64,000 nt of DNA from Paenibacillus sp. V4I7 (GTDB taxonomy: Bacteria; Bacillota; Bacilli; Paenibacillales; NBRC-103111): the NCBI RefSeq assembly GCF_030817275.1, contig NZ_JAUSZD010000002.1, forward strand, positions 5,022,001-5,086,000, written 5' to 3'. The notes under the pieces were generated by a model. It was not told the DNA's origin, made no database searches, and saw only the letters and a list, made by a program, of their open reading frames with translations. The position numbers and the translations under genes were made by a program. This document shows, piece after piece, positions 47,549-60,335 of this stretch. Positions within the stretch are counted from its first letter, which is position 1. Every line of letters starts with the position of its first letter.

Positions 47549-48421
47549 TCATTCCTTTACGGAACCGATCATAACCCCCGCATTGAAGTGTTTCTGCACG
47601 AATGGATAAACCATTAATATGGGAATGGCGGAAACGATGATCATCGCTGACTTTACCGATTCCGGGTAAACGTTTTGCATTTGCGAGGCTAGCTGTTGGC
47701 CTGTCGGGCTGTTGATCGACTGACTCAGATTGGTTATCGTGTCTCTTAATACAAGCTGCAAGGGATGCAAGTTTATATCGTTGATAAACAACATCGGGAG
47801 ATACCATTCATTCCAACGATCAACCGCATAAAACAAGGACATGGTCGCCATGATCGGCAACGAAACGGGTATGACGACGCGAATGAGGATACTAAAATCG
47901 TTGGCCCCGTCAATTTTGGCCGACTCCTCAAGAGCAGGATTGACGCTTCCGAAGAAGTTCTTCATCAGGATGAGGTTGAACGCGTTTACAGCCGCCGGCA
48001 AAATCATGACAAGTAAATTATTCTGCAAGTGCAGGCTTTGAATCGTCAAATAATAGGGAATAAGACCGCCTGAAAAAAACATCGTAAAGATGATGCAAGT
48101 AAGGATCACGTTTCGGCCTGGCATCGAATTCTTGGATAACGCGTAAGCGCCTGTCGTCGTTACTACCAAATTTACCAATGTGCCTAACACGGTCACGAAG
48201 ACCGATATAAGCAAACCATTGACCACTTTGCCTTCATGAAAAATATATTGATACGAAGAGAGATCAATGGATCTCGGAAACAACATGACCCCTCCCGCTT
48301 TCCTGTCTAATAGGGTAGACAAGGACAGAACGAGCGTTTGATAAAACGGGAATACAGCCGCGATCGCGCACAGCCCCAGGATGATCGCGATCAGCGCATT
48401 AGAAACCGATAAGCGCTTCAA
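47549..48421 (-). CDS. Carbohydrate ABC transporter permease (LplC/YtcP type), locus 3
   Basis: About 290 residues with six helices and EAA loop LEESAKIDGANDFSILIRV. The start chosen is TTG at 48421, giving MKRLSVSNALIAI: it has GGGGGG six bases upstream and overlaps the partner permease's TGA as TTGA. The longer frame to 48484 would run 21 residues into the preceding gene and lacks a site. Confidence 0.9.
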   Translation of the reverse strand: MKRLSVSNALIAIILGLCAIAAVFPFYQTLVLSLSTLLDRKAGGVMLFPRSIDLSSYQYIFHEGKVVNGLLISVFVTVLGTLVNLVVTTTGAYALSKNSMPGRNVILTCIIFTMFFSGGLIPYYLTIQSLHLQNNLLVMILPAAVNAFNLILMKNFFGSVNPALEESAKIDGANDFSILIRVVIPVSLPIMATMSLFYAVDRWNEWYLPMLFINDINLHPLQLVLRDTITNLSQSINSPTGQQLASQMQNVYPESVKSAMIIVSAIPILMVYPFVQKHFNAGVMIGSVKE

Positions 48422-49377
48422 TAGAGGCCCCCCTCCTTCATAACATGCTTCACAAAAAAGTTTGCTCCGAAAAGCAACAAGCAACTGATGACGGATTTCA
48501 GTAAACCAACCGTAGTGGAATAGCCGAACCCCGTTGCGTCTACAAAAGCGCTGCGATACACGTAGGTATCGAGAATATCGGCGCGTTCATAAACAGCCGG
48601 GTTATACAAATTGAAGATCTGGTCGAACCCGCCGTTCATAATACCGCCGACTGCCAGAATAAGCAGAATAGCTGCCGTGGTACGAATCACCGGCCATGTA
48701 ATGGCCTTCATTTGCTGATAACGGTTTGCACCGTCTATGGCCGCCGCCTCATAAAGCTCGGGATTGATGCCTGCGATGGCTGCCAGATAAATAATGGAGG
48801 ACCAGCCTGCTTCTTTCCATATGTTCGACGTGAACAGCAGCGCCAGAAAACTTCCGTCGTGGATCAGGATCGAGTTTTTTCCCCATCCGAATAGCTGCAG
48901 GATCTGATTGAGCACGCCCTGATCGCTCAGGATACTCGTAATGATTCCGCTTAACACGACCCAGCTGATGAAATGCGGAAACGTAAATACAGTTTGATAG
49001 ATCCGCTTCAATCTTCTGTGTCGCATTTCATTCAGCAGAATCGCCAGCAGGATCGGGATCGGAAATTCGATAAGCAAACGCCCGAAGCTGATCAACAAGG
49101 TGTTGTTGAACGCATGCTGGAATTTCGGATCACCCAGCACATCCCGAAAGTTTTGAAAGTTATTCCAGGGACTGTTCATGATGCCCAGAGAATAATTGAA
49201 GTCCTTAAAAGCCAAGATCACGCCGTACATAGGCACATACGCGAAGATCAGAAAGAACAGCACGGTTGGAAATACCATCAAGTAGAAGTACTTATGACGG
49301 ACGATTTCCTGCCATTTGCGGTTGGTTTTTCCCTTCAAACGCCCCTTGTATTTCGCGTGAATTACTGTATTTTGCAT
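48418..49377 (-). CDS. Carbohydrate ABC transporter permease (LplB type), locus 3
   Basis: About 319 residues, six helices, FAYVPMYGVILAFKDFNY and EAA loop YEAAAIDGANRYQQMKAI. The ATG at 49377 (MQNTVIHAKYKG) follows GGAGG by about 10 bases and replaces an upstream start without a site. First gene after yesN; a cre-like element lies 30 bases before it. Confidence 0.93.
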   Translation of the reverse strand: MQNTVIHAKYKGRLKGKTNRKWQEIVRHKYFYLMVFPTVLFFLIFAYVPMYGVILAFKDFNYSLGIMNSPWNNFQNFRDVLGDPKFQHAFNNTLLISFGRLLIEFPIPILLAILLNEMRHRRLKRIYQTVFTFPHFISWVVLSGIITSILSDQGVLNQILQLFGWGKNSILIHDGSFLALLFTSNIWKEAGWSSIIYLAAIAGINPELYEAAAIDGANRYQQMKAITWPVIRTTAAILLILAVGGIMNGGFDQIFNLYNPAVYERADILDTYVYRSAFVDATGFGYSTTVGLLKSVISCLLLFGANFFVKHVMKEGGLY

Positions 49378-49405
49378 GCCCCTCTCGCCTCCTGAAATTA
49401 TTATA

Positions 49406-49420
49406 AAGCAAGCGCTTTCC
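49406..49420. promoter_or_regulatory. cre-like element before the locus 3 permeases
   Basis: AAGCAAGCGCTTTCC fits the CcpA consensus WTGNAANCGNWNNCW at all but two positions. Located between the yesN stop and lplB start, it could block transcription when preferred sugars are present. Confidence 0.45.
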
Positions 49421-49550
49421 AAGGGGTATGTCGTGCAATTAGCTTTTATTTTGTATTTTTAAGCAACTTTGTGTCGAATAGGAGTCGGAATGGTCTTGCA
49501 CCTAATTCAAGTACAAGTTACCGATTTGTAGTACAAAAAAAAGGACTCCT

Positions 49551-50987
49551 TTATTCAGGAGCCGGAAAAAAGCCGTTTTGACCTTGGTCGAATCGATAGG
49601 TTCTAGGCGGAACGCCCATCATTTTTTTGAACATTTTACTGAAATAAAAATAATCCCTATATCCTACCTGATCCGCTATCTCGTTGATCGGAATGGAGGT
49701 GGTCTTGAGCAACTCCGAAGCGCGGCTCATTCTAAGGCCGGTCATGTATTCGGTGAAGGTTTTATCCAGTTCTTTTCTGAATAATTGCGAGATGTAGTTT
49801 GGGTTTAAATTGAATCGTTTACTTATGCCTAATATGGTAATGTCCTCGCTGAAGTGCTCGTTGATGTATTCCAGCATGGCAGAGAATGTACTGCGTCCAG
49901 GTTGTATGGAAACGTGCTGTTGATCGTTCTGCTCCTCCCGGAACAATCGTTTTAAATATTGGATCATATCGCTGACATCTTTAAACTGATCTGCCAATTG
50001 TTCGAGTGAATAGAGGTAGAAATCGTCCGATTCCTTTCCCTTTCGACTTAACTGCGATATGCAATCGTTATATAACAACAAGGCATGCCGAATATTCAGA
50101 AGGCCGCTCTGAAACATGAATAAAAAGGAATCCAACTGCGTATGGATCGCCTGGTCATTTCCTTCTGCCAACACTGCAAATGCCGACTTCAAATCATGGG
50201 GTTTCCACTTCTCTTTCCATGCGGGCGTTTCAGCTAAGGTGAAATATTGATAGGCTTGAAGTTCCGCTTCCTGGATAGCCTGCGTAAATTCTGCCGGTTC
50301 GACAACCTGCTCGCTGAACCCGATTCCTTTCCAGAATTCACGACTTTCAGAAGAAAAGTTGGACATGAACTGGGCCGCGTCTCTGTCCGTCATTACGTAA
50401 ATAAACTTGCGATAACCGATACGCACCGTAAGGCAAGGTGTTTGTTCATGGATCGGCAGCCTGTCCCTTCTTACGGTAAGCATGATACGCAAGTCGTCTT
50501 TTCCGGACCCGTCAATGCCGGCAAAAGCTAACTCCCGCCGCAATCTGCTGTTTGCTTCCGGCGTGCCGCTCTCAATCAAATCAAGGATTTCCCCTTCAGG
50601 CAACAGACGGCGGGCGTCTAATTCCCGCTTGATCTTTTTCAGATACCCCATGAGTTCCATCTCGTCGAAAGGCTTCAGGCAATAACCGGATATGCCGTTC
50701 TGGATCGCTTTCTGCGCGAGAGCAAATTCCGCCAGACCGCTCACTATGATAAATTTGGAGGATATGCCGGCGTCGTCCAATCGTTTTTTCAGTTCCAGCC
50801 CGTTCATTCCGGGCATCCGAATATCGGAAAAAACCACATCCGGTTGAATTTGTTTTACAACTTCCACTGCCTCCTCCCCGCTCTGCGCATACCCAACAAC
50901 TTCATAGCCGCAGCCCTTCCAATCCACCGACGCTTTCAAGCTTTCTATAACCAGTTCCTCGTCATCCACAATAAAGACTTTATACAT
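49551..50987 (-). CDS. Response regulator, YesN family (REC + AraC), locus 3
   Basis: About 478 residues: receiver domain with D55 in VVFSDIRMPGMNG, a middle region and an AraC DNA-binding domain (ITILGISKRFNLNPNYISQL and EIADQVGYRDYFYFSKMFK). The ATG at 50987 has GGAG eight bases upstream and overlaps the yesM stop. Should activate the permease-binding protein-hydrolase genes of locus 3. Confidence 0.93.
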   Translation of the reverse strand: MYKVFIVDDEELVIESLKASVDWKGCGYEVVGYAQSGEEAVEVVKQIQPDVVFSDIRMPGMNGLELKKRLDDAGISSKFIIVSGLAEFALAQKAIQNGISGYCLKPFDEMELMGYLKKIKRELDARRLLPEGEILDLIESGTPEANSRLRRELAFAGIDGSGKDDLRIMLTVRRDRLPIHEQTPCLTVRIGYRKFIYVMTDRDAAQFMSNFSSESREFWKGIGFSEQVVEPAEFTQAIQEAELQAYQYFTLAETPAWKEKWKPHDLKSAFAVLAEGNDQAIHTQLDSFLFMFQSGLLNIRHALLLYNDCISQLSRKGKESDDFYLYSLEQLADQFKDVSDMIQYLKRLFREEQNDQQHVSIQPGRSTFSAMLEYINEHFSEDITILGISKRFNLNPNYISQLFRKELDKTFTEYMTGLRMSRASELLKTTSIPINEIADQVGYRDYFYFSKMFKKMMGVPPRTYRFDQGQNGFFPAPE

Positions 50988-52749
50988 AACCTTCACTCCT
51001 GACCGGTATTATAAGCGAGACCGTTGTTCCGCCTTCAAGCTCGCTCGTCAACCTGATGCCGTATGGTTCTCCGAAGATCATTCGGATTCTGTTATGCACA
51101 TTCGCCAGTCCGATGCCGGATACGGAATCGCCATCAAGGCCATCGGTTGCCGATCGGCATTCTATTGTATGATTAATTTCCTCTAACTTTTCCAAACTTA
51201 TTCCTGTACCGTTATCATTGACGGAGAGATACAACTTCTCCCCATCCCTGTAGCCTTTTATCACCAACACACCGGTTCGTCTGAGCGGCTCAATGCCATG
51301 TTTGATGGCATTTTCCACGATAGGCTGCAAGATCATTTTTGGGACAAGACAAGCGAGGCATTCCGTAGAAATGTCATATTCCACATGCAAGCGTTCGCCA
51401 AATCGGATTTGATGAATGAAGATATAGTATTTTATGATGATCCATTCTCTTTCCAAGGAAATCATATCAGGTCCCTGGATACTGTAACGGAAAAACATAG
51501 CTAACGCTTTTGTCAGCTCGAATATTTGCGAAGAACCCTCTCTCGCGGCAAGCCCTTTGATCGATTCCAGCGTATTGTATAAAAAATGCGGATTGATTTG
51601 ACTTTGCAAAAAGCTGAGTTCCGCTCTCCGTTTAATTAATTCCGTCTCGTAGAGGACACGCTTGCTTTCCAGCAAATGATCCGTCAACTTCTCAATTTCC
51701 GTCAACATTTCATTGAAACGCGAAGCCATAATAATCATTTCCGCATAACCATCTACTGCGATTCGTTTGCTGAGATGTTTTTTTTCCCCGAGACTCACTT
51801 CTCCCATCAGGCTCATAAACTTCTTCAAAGGCTGCAGAATGTTGTTGCTCACGAACAGAAGCGGTATGATCATTAGAACGAGTGCGATGGCTACCATGAT
51901 AAGCTGCTGTAGACGAATCTCATTAAGACCTTGAAGGAGCACACGATTCGGCACTTCAATCACAATTTCGCCGTCCAAATCCGGAATGGCTTCCCTATGA
52001 ATCATATATTGACGGTTATGATTCAATAATTTATCTTTTGGAATCGGCTCCCCCAGGTTACTTGAATCATCATTCGTATAGAAGAGCCTTCCGTTACGAT
52101 CAGCCATGTAGACTAAGGCACCATCGGGTAAATTGACAGGGTTGCCGTCGCCGAAGAGCAGTCGATTGTCGATTATCAAAAGCAGAGTTCCAAGTTTACT
52201 TCTGACGGCCTCAAAATCAGTTGTTGAATAGATAGGTGCTCCCGCCACCAATACCGGCGTTGTAGTATAAGGTAAATCGATCATTTTATGCCCCAAAAAA
52301 TAGGACAAGTTATCTTTCGGAATCTCCCGGGAAATTGCTGCGATTTGAGCCGTATTGGCCAGGAGGTTGAATACGGCGCCGTTATTTTCAACCAGTGCAA
52401 TATCCAGAATAGCCTTTTTCATTTTCCTCATATCTGACAAATAAGCTTTTAACTGGTTGTACATTTCAAACTTTTGGGCTGGATTTGTCTCAGACAAAAA
52501 ATTTTGTACGGTTTGACCGTTGTAGGCAATCGTTTCCATAATTCTTTTAACATCATTACTATTCGAGGAAATGGACTGGTTCAGTTGCGAAATAACACCT
52601 TTGATGTAATCGCTGTTATTCTTCTTTACGACATTGACGGCACGGTAATAATTCACAGCCATGATCGAAATCATAACCATAACAATTAATAAACCCAATA
52701 AAGATAACTGCACCGTGATGGGAAGTTTTTTCAAATATGGTCGTTTCAT
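50980..52749 (-). CDS. Sensor histidine kinase, YesM family, locus 3
   Basis: About 589 residues: first helix near 14-36 (VQLSLLGLLIVMVMISIMAV), extracytoplasmic sensor (about 37-285), second helix (LIMVAIALVLMIIPLLFV), HAMP, phosphoacceptor His in SQINPHFLYNTLES and ATPase domain with ENAIKHGIEPL and NDNGTGISLE. The ATG at 52749 has AAGGA eight bases upstream; the longer frame would add an atypical 42-residue extension. First gene of locus 3. Confidence 0.93.
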   Translation of the reverse strand: MKRPYLKKLPITVQLSLLGLLIVMVMISIMAVNYYRAVNVVKKNNSDYIKGVISQLNQSISSNSNDVKRIMETIAYNGQTVQNFLSETNPAQKFEMYNQLKAYLSDMRKMKKAILDIALVENNGAVFNLLANTAQIAAISREIPKDNLSYFLGHKMIDLPYTTTPVLVAGAPIYSTTDFEAVRSKLGTLLLIIDNRLLFGDGNPVNLPDGALVYMADRNGRLFYTNDDSSNLGEPIPKDKLLNHNRQYMIHREAIPDLDGEIVIEVPNRVLLQGLNEIRLQQLIMVAIALVLMIIPLLFVSNNILQPLKKFMSLMGEVSLGEKKHLSKRIAVDGYAEMIIMASRFNEMLTEIEKLTDHLLESKRVLYETELIKRRAELSFLQSQINPHFLYNTLESIKGLAAREGSSQIFELTKALAMFFRYSIQGPDMISLEREWIIIKYYIFIHQIRFGERLHVEYDISTECLACLVPKMILQPIVENAIKHGIEPLRRTGVLVIKGYRDGEKLYLSVNDNGTGISLEKLEEINHTIECRSATDGLDGDSVSGIGLANVHNRIRMIFGEPYGIRLTSELEGGTTVSLIIPVRSEGYV

Positions 52750-53069
52750 GTGACTTTTCCTTCTTTGATAGTTAATTTGATGAATAGGTTTAAATCTCAC
52801 AGAATCATAACATATTTGAATGAGAACGGTGAAGTTGATGTATTTTCCTGGCCTGTTCCGGAAAATAGCGGTCACACCAATTAATGATTCGAGTTTTCGC
52901 TTGAATTAAGCTCACCATGACCTTCTCGCGCAAATTCATGAGAATGTTCCAGTTCTGCATATTCCTTCTTCGGTATAGAACAGCCTAGTGGCAGGCAGAA
53001 TTCAACGCCGCGCTCATCCGACTTCGGCTCCCTGCGCAGAACTGAACCTCGGGGTTCGCCCCTTTGCGG
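52750..53069. other. Region upstream of locus 3 with a coding-like remnant
   Basis: Holds the yesM promoter region. Around 52885-52985 a minus-strand frame reads IPKKEYAELEHSHEFAREGH and GELNSSENSNH before a stop, which looks like the tail of a small protein without a start. I do not recognise it. A G/C-rich stretch with GGGGTTCGCCCC at 53052-53063 precedes the palindrome. Confidence 0.35.
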
Positions 53070-53123
53070 GGCTCCATATAGCAAAAGACGCCACCCCTTT
53101 TGTGGTGACGTCCTTGTGCTATA

Positions 53124-53130
<7 letters not shown>
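53070..53130. terminator. Long palindrome downstream of tRNA-Ala remnant
   Basis: Perfect outer arms of 14 bases (GGCTCCATATAGCA and its complement, 53070-53083 and 53117-53130) enclose an imperfect inner stem (GACGCCACC/GGTGACGTC). One outer arm is the tRNA 3' acceptor sequence plus following bases. It can terminate transcription from the beta-galactosidase side, but the inclusion of tRNA sequence is unusual. Confidence 0.65.
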
Positions 53131-53186
<56 letters not shown>

Positions 53187-53203
53187 TGGACTTCTGAAGC
53201 TGT

Positions 53204-56326
<3,123 letters not shown>

Positions 56327-56361
56327 TCAATTGTTCTAATTGGTTGTACTATAAAATCGAT

Positions 56362-56380
56362 ATCCTTATAATATAAGGAT
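56362..56380. promoter_or_regulatory. 19-bp palindrome between lacZ-like and AraC genes
   Basis: ATCCTTATA, a central A, then TATAAGGAT form a perfect odd palindrome in the 140-base divergent promoter region. It may be an operator for the adjacent AraC-type regulator or part of the promoter itself (it contains TATAAT). Confidence 0.4.
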
Positions 56381-56445
56381 AAGTCTTTATATGAAATGTT
56401 AAGTCTGGTAATTCATTTATCCATTTTGGTAGGTGTAGCAACGAT

Positions 56446-57285
56446 ATGTATTACGACGATATAAAGGAAAATGATGTCGTATACCGGTGTATCGGCGACG
56501 ATTTCGACCAAGGCATTTTGTCATGCGGCTTTATGAGAAAATTAACGGCAGAGCGTTCCCAATATGACTTTAAGATCGGATATTACAGCTGTTTTTTGAT
56601 CCTGCAAGGCAGTGGACGATTTATCTCAGAGGACGGTACCGTTATTCCGATGCAAGCGGGGGATCTGGTTCAGCGTTTGCCTGAACGTTTGCACTCCACC
56701 GAAATCGAGCCAAATGGGGAATGGATAGAGTTTTATATGAGCGTAGGTTATCCTGTCTATCATTACCTAATAACACTTGGAATTGTAAATTCCGATAAAG
56801 AGGTGCAAGCAACGCAGGTTACGCGCGATTTTGTTATTGAATTAGCTGCCTTGCTAAACAGCCTTAAAGGCGCTGCGGATGAAAGGCTCCCCTATTTGCT
56901 GATGAGAGCACAAGAGCTCATGATCCGATTACACGGCAGCGTTCATTATTCGCAGAGAGAGCACAATGATCCTAAAATATCGAAGGCTTGCCAACTCATC
57001 GGCAGCTCTAATGATATCCATTATGATATGAAGGAAACTGCAGCAGCCGTAAATATGGGCTATGAGAATTTCAGGAAGTTATTTAAAGCCACGACCGGGG
57101 TTTCCCCTCAGCGATACCACATTGAACATTTAATGAAACAGGCAAAAATGATGCTCCTCTCTGGACTCCCCATCAAACATGTAGCCGTTAGTCTTGGTTA
57201 TGGGGATATTTACTCCTTTACCAAACAATTTACTAAATCGGAAGGAATGCCTCCAGGACGTTATATCCGTAACCGCCACAGGTGA
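56446..57285 (+). CDS. AraC-family regulator divergent from the beta-galactosidase gene
   Basis: This 279-residue regulator has an N-terminal cupin sensor (YYSCFLILQGSGRFIS, MQAGDLVQRLPERLHS) and a C-terminal double helix-turn-helix (MKETAAAVNMGYENFRKLFK, IKHVAVSLGYGDIYSFTKQF). It has no receiver domain and so probably binds a sugar directly. Position and divergence make it the likely regulator of the adjacent GH2 gene and possibly of the binding protein and permeases of locus 4. Confidence 0.9.
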   Translation: MYYDDIKENDVVYRCIGDDFDQGILSCGFMRKLTAERSQYDFKIGYYSCFLILQGSGRFISEDGTVIPMQAGDLVQRLPERLHSTEIEPNGEWIEFYMSVGYPVYHYLITLGIVNSDKEVQATQVTRDFVIELAALLNSLKGAADERLPYLLMRAQELMIRLHGSVHYSQREHNDPKISKACQLIGSSNDIHYDMKETAAAVNMGYENFRKLFKATTGVSPQRYHIEHLMKQAKMMLLSGLPIKHVAVSLGYGDIYSFTKQFTKSEGMPPGRYIRNRHR

Positions 57286-57332
57286 CAATGCTCTACAGCC
57301 AATATAGGCATTCGCTCAGAAAAACAAATAAC

Positions 57333-57356
57333 AAAGCCCCGAGAAATCGGGGCTTT
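57333..57356. terminator. Bidirectional-looking terminator
   Basis: AAAGCCCCGA pairs with TCGGGGCTTT around GAAA, 47 bases after the AraC stop. T/A runs on both sides allow it to end the AraC transcript and any minus-strand transcript from locus 4. Confidence 0.75.
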
Positions 57357-57365
57357 GCCTCTTCA

Positions 57366-57470
57366 TTTACTTGTTCTCTTTGTTTATTTCCGGCAAGGGC
57401 GTCCGGAAGTAACGATAAAACAGCAGGCTGATCGTAAAAATTCCGTGAGCCAGTAATGCCCACGGAATTT
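57366..57470 (-). pseudogene. Possible C-terminal fragment of a membrane protein
   Basis: A minus-strand frame reads IPWALLAHGIFTISLLFYRY then FRTPLPEINKENK before TAA, with the hydrophobic-then-charged pattern of a transporter C-terminus. There is no start; the preceding codon is a stop. Inside it, AAATTCCGTG arms at 57438-57447 and 57461-57470 form a hairpin followed by T residues that may now serve as the terminator of the binding-protein gene. Confidence 0.4.
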
Positions 57471-57547
57471 AGATTTCACGAAGCTTAATCGTTTCAAGTA
57501 ATTTCGATGGAACATTCGATAGAATAGTCGCATTCCATCTTTATTGA

Positions 57548-59281
57548 TTACTTTTTCAACGCCGCACCGACCGTTTTTTCGTATTGGTCGACTTGCCACT
57601 TGACAACTTCGTCGTAGCCCAAACCTTTGGCTTTCGTGATCAATTGCTGTTTCAGGCTGTTAAACTCGTTATCATTCTTCGCGAACATCAACTTCCAGGA
57701 GTATTCCTTGATGACTTTGCCCACTTCGCTGTTCTTCTGCTTGATGTCGGCTGGTTGATCCACCGCCGCTACGCTGCTGTTGTACGCAGGTGCCACGGCA
57801 ACTTGGTTGTGCTTGACGACGTAATCTTTCACCGTCAGCGCACCCATAGCGTCCCGCCAACTCTTCGTGACCGGATCCGGATTATGATTCAAATACGAGG
57901 TCCACATCGTGTAATCATACGGTTCCCCAGTTTCCGGATTGTTCATAGATCTGGAGATCGTCGAGTTGTTGATTTGGTTAGTTCCGTCCTTGTACAGCCC
58001 GCCGCCGTATTCATCAGGCATATTGACGGAGTTCACGATCGCTTTGTATCCGAAATCGGTCAGGGTCGACTTTCCATCCTTGATATCCCAAATCAAGCCC
58101 TTCGGTCCGTAATTGGATTCCATGATCCCCTCCGGCGTATACAGCCAGTTAAGGAATTGCATCACACGCTCCGGATACTTCGTTTTCGCGCCAATGGTCC
58201 AATAGTAATTGCTGCCCTCTGGTTTAAACCCGGCGGATGACTGTTTCTCATCGCCGAATGGTACGAATCCGAAACCTTTTCCTGCGGACGTGTTGTTCGG
58301 GATGTTAAAACCGCTGCTTACCCAAGGAAATTGCGCGAATAGAATTTGCCCGTCCTTGTACTTATTGGTCACGTCGGCGAACTTCTGCGTCAAAGAGTCT
58401 GGATCAAGCAGTCCCATCTTATTGGCATCAAAGAAGAATTTCACGCCTTTCATGTAGTAACCGTTGTCATCGATAATGCCTTGCCATTTCGCTTCATCGG
58501 CCTTTGTCAGGATCATATCAGCTTTGTTGTTGAATCCGTCCCCTACCCTATAGCCGTATAATGCAGCTATAGAACCCACGTTCATTGAACCGGACCCGTC
58601 CCAGTCCGACCACAGCGAAAATCCGTACGTAGGCTTGCCGGTATCGCTCTTCGGACTGAGCTGCTGCATTTGCTTGAGGACGGGCAGATAGTCGTCCAAC
58701 GTTTTGATTTGCGGACTGCCCAGCTTCTGGTACAAGTCCCAGCGGATATTGGGACCGAACGTCATATCGGCGCCTTCGCTCGGGCCGCTGCCGTTGCCTA
58801 CCTCATTCCCCACCGAGTAGATCGCCGTGCCGCCGCCGAATTGCTTGCTGTGGGCTTCAAGCGATTTACCGGCATATTTTCGAATGTCTTGGCCGTATTT
58901 GTCAAGCAGCCCGTTTTTATTCCAATCCAACAGCAGGCCAGCTTTGATCGCATCTTTGTTGTTGATTGCAACCTGGATATCGCCTACATCGCCCGAGGCC
59001 AACAACGTAGCCTCTTTTCCCTGGCCGCCACCGATAATGTTTAATTTGATATTAAATTTTTCCTTGATCAGCTTCGCAAACCAACCCGGTTGATCCCCGG
59101 AATAGTTAGCCACGTTCGAGAATACCGTCAGTGTGACTTCCGGCTGCTTCGAAGGATCGGTGCTTGCGCTCGATTGCGCCGGTGAATCTACCGCGGTTTT
59201 GCCGCCGCTGCATGCGGACAATAATACAAGCACGACGCTCATCGAGACCGCGGTCGCCATCCACTTTTTTCCTCTAATCAT
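57548..59281 (-). CDS. Extracellular sugar-binding lipoprotein (LipO type), locus 4
   Basis: About 577 residues with lipoprotein signal peptide (lipobox LVLLSAC, Cys near residue 25) and a large family-1 binding fold. The ATG at 59281 (MIRGKKWMATA) is preceded by AAGGAGGT about 10 bases upstream. Last gene of the locus 4 transporter operon, after both permeases. The substrate is unknown; the neighbouring beta-galactosidase and esterase suggest galactose-containing or acetylated oligosaccharides. Confidence 0.92.
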   Translation of the reverse strand: MIRGKKWMATAVSMSVVLVLLSACSGGKTAVDSPAQSSASTDPSKQPEVTLTVFSNVANYSGDQPGWFAKLIKEKFNIKLNIIGGGQGKEATLLASGDVGDIQVAINNKDAIKAGLLLDWNKNGLLDKYGQDIRKYAGKSLEAHSKQFGGGTAIYSVGNEVGNGSGPSEGADMTFGPNIRWDLYQKLGSPQIKTLDDYLPVLKQMQQLSPKSDTGKPTYGFSLWSDWDGSGSMNVGSIAALYGYRVGDGFNNKADMILTKADEAKWQGIIDDNGYYMKGVKFFFDANKMGLLDPDSLTQKFADVTNKYKDGQILFAQFPWVSSGFNIPNNTSAGKGFGFVPFGDEKQSSAGFKPEGSNYYWTIGAKTKYPERVMQFLNWLYTPEGIMESNYGPKGLIWDIKDGKSTLTDFGYKAIVNSVNMPDEYGGGLYKDGTNQINNSTISRSMNNPETGEPYDYTMWTSYLNHNPDPVTKSWRDAMGALTVKDYVVKHNQVAVAPAYNSSVAAVDQPADIKQKNSEVGKVIKEYSWKLMFAKNDNEFNSLKQQLITKAKGLGYDEVVKWQVDQYEKTVGAALKK

Positions 59282-59420
59282 TTGTTTGTTAACCTCCTTG
59301 TCATGTACCTGCATAGTCGTACTTTTTCATTGCGGTTAAGAAATGAATCCTGACGTCCCTTTGACAATTACAATACAAGCATACAATGTCCCGCCTCACC
59401 TCCTTTGCAGAGTTCCAAAT

Positions 59421-60308
59421 TCACCCCTTCACGGCACCGATCAAAATGCCTTTGACAAAGTATCGTTGGAAGAAAGGATAAACTAGCAAAATCGGGATGA
59501 CGACAACCATCGAAACCGTCGTCCGAATCGAAGTGGCCGTCTGCATATTGGCCAGATCCGCATTGATAGCCCCGCTGGATTTTATCAGATTTGCCAGCGA
59601 TGTCGCTGCGTTTAAAAAGCGATACAGGAGAAATTGCAGCGTAAACAGCTTCGGGTCCGTGACCAGGAACAACGTGTCCTGGAAAGAGTTCCACTGACCG
59701 ATGGCCGAGAAGATGGCGATCGTTGCCAGAATCGGCGTGATCAAAGGCATGACGATCTTCCAGAAGATCGTGAAATAGCCGGCTCCGTCGATTTGCGCCG
59801 ATTCCTGCAGGGAGATCGGCGTCGACTCGATGAATGTTTTGACAAGGATGATATTGAACGGAGCAACGATCCCGGGTATGATATAGACCAGGAAATTGTT
59901 TACCAGGCCAAGCTTAAGCATGATAAGAAACCATGGAATCAACCCGGCATTAAAATACATGGTCACAATAAGGAACCGGTACCAAAATTTACGTCCCCAC
60001 ATTACGTTTTTCGTAAACAAGTATCCGAGAAATCCCGATGCAGCCACGGTCAACAATGTGCCAATCACAGTGCGTCCTATAGATACGAGCGCGGCTGTAC
60101 CCAGTCCGGGAATCTTGAATACTTCAATATAGTTGTTTATATGAATCCCCCGCGGGTAAAACATGACAAGGCCTCTGCTGCTCAAGTCGTTGTTGCTAAT
60201 CGTATTGATGAACAAATAATAGAACGGAAAGAAACAAGCCAGAGTGAAAAGGGCAAACCACGTATAATTCAGGATGTCAAATATCGTAATCTTTCTCATC
60301 TTTCCCAT
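59421..60308 (-). CDS. Carbohydrate ABC transporter permease (LplC/YtcP type), locus 4
   Basis: About 295 residues with six helices and EAA loop LQESAQIDGAGYFTIFWKI. The ATG at 60308 (MGKMRKITIFD) has AGGAG seven bases upstream and lies 27 bases after the LplB-type partner. Ends PFFQRYFVKGILIGAVKG. Confidence 0.92.
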   Translation of the reverse strand: MGKMRKITIFDILNYTWFALFTLACFFPFYYLFINTISNNDLSSRGLVMFYPRGIHINNYIEVFKIPGLGTAALVSIGRTVIGTLLTVAASGFLGYLFTKNVMWGRKFWYRFLIVTMYFNAGLIPWFLIMLKLGLVNNFLVYIIPGIVAPFNIILVKTFIESTPISLQESAQIDGAGYFTIFWKIVMPLITPILATIAIFSAIGQWNSFQDTLFLVTDPKLFTLQFLLYRFLNAATSLANLIKSSGAINADLANMQTATSIRTTVSMVVVIPILLVYPFFQRYFVKGILIGAVKG

Positions 60309-60335
60309 GTCGATACTCCTCTCTTCCACAATGAC

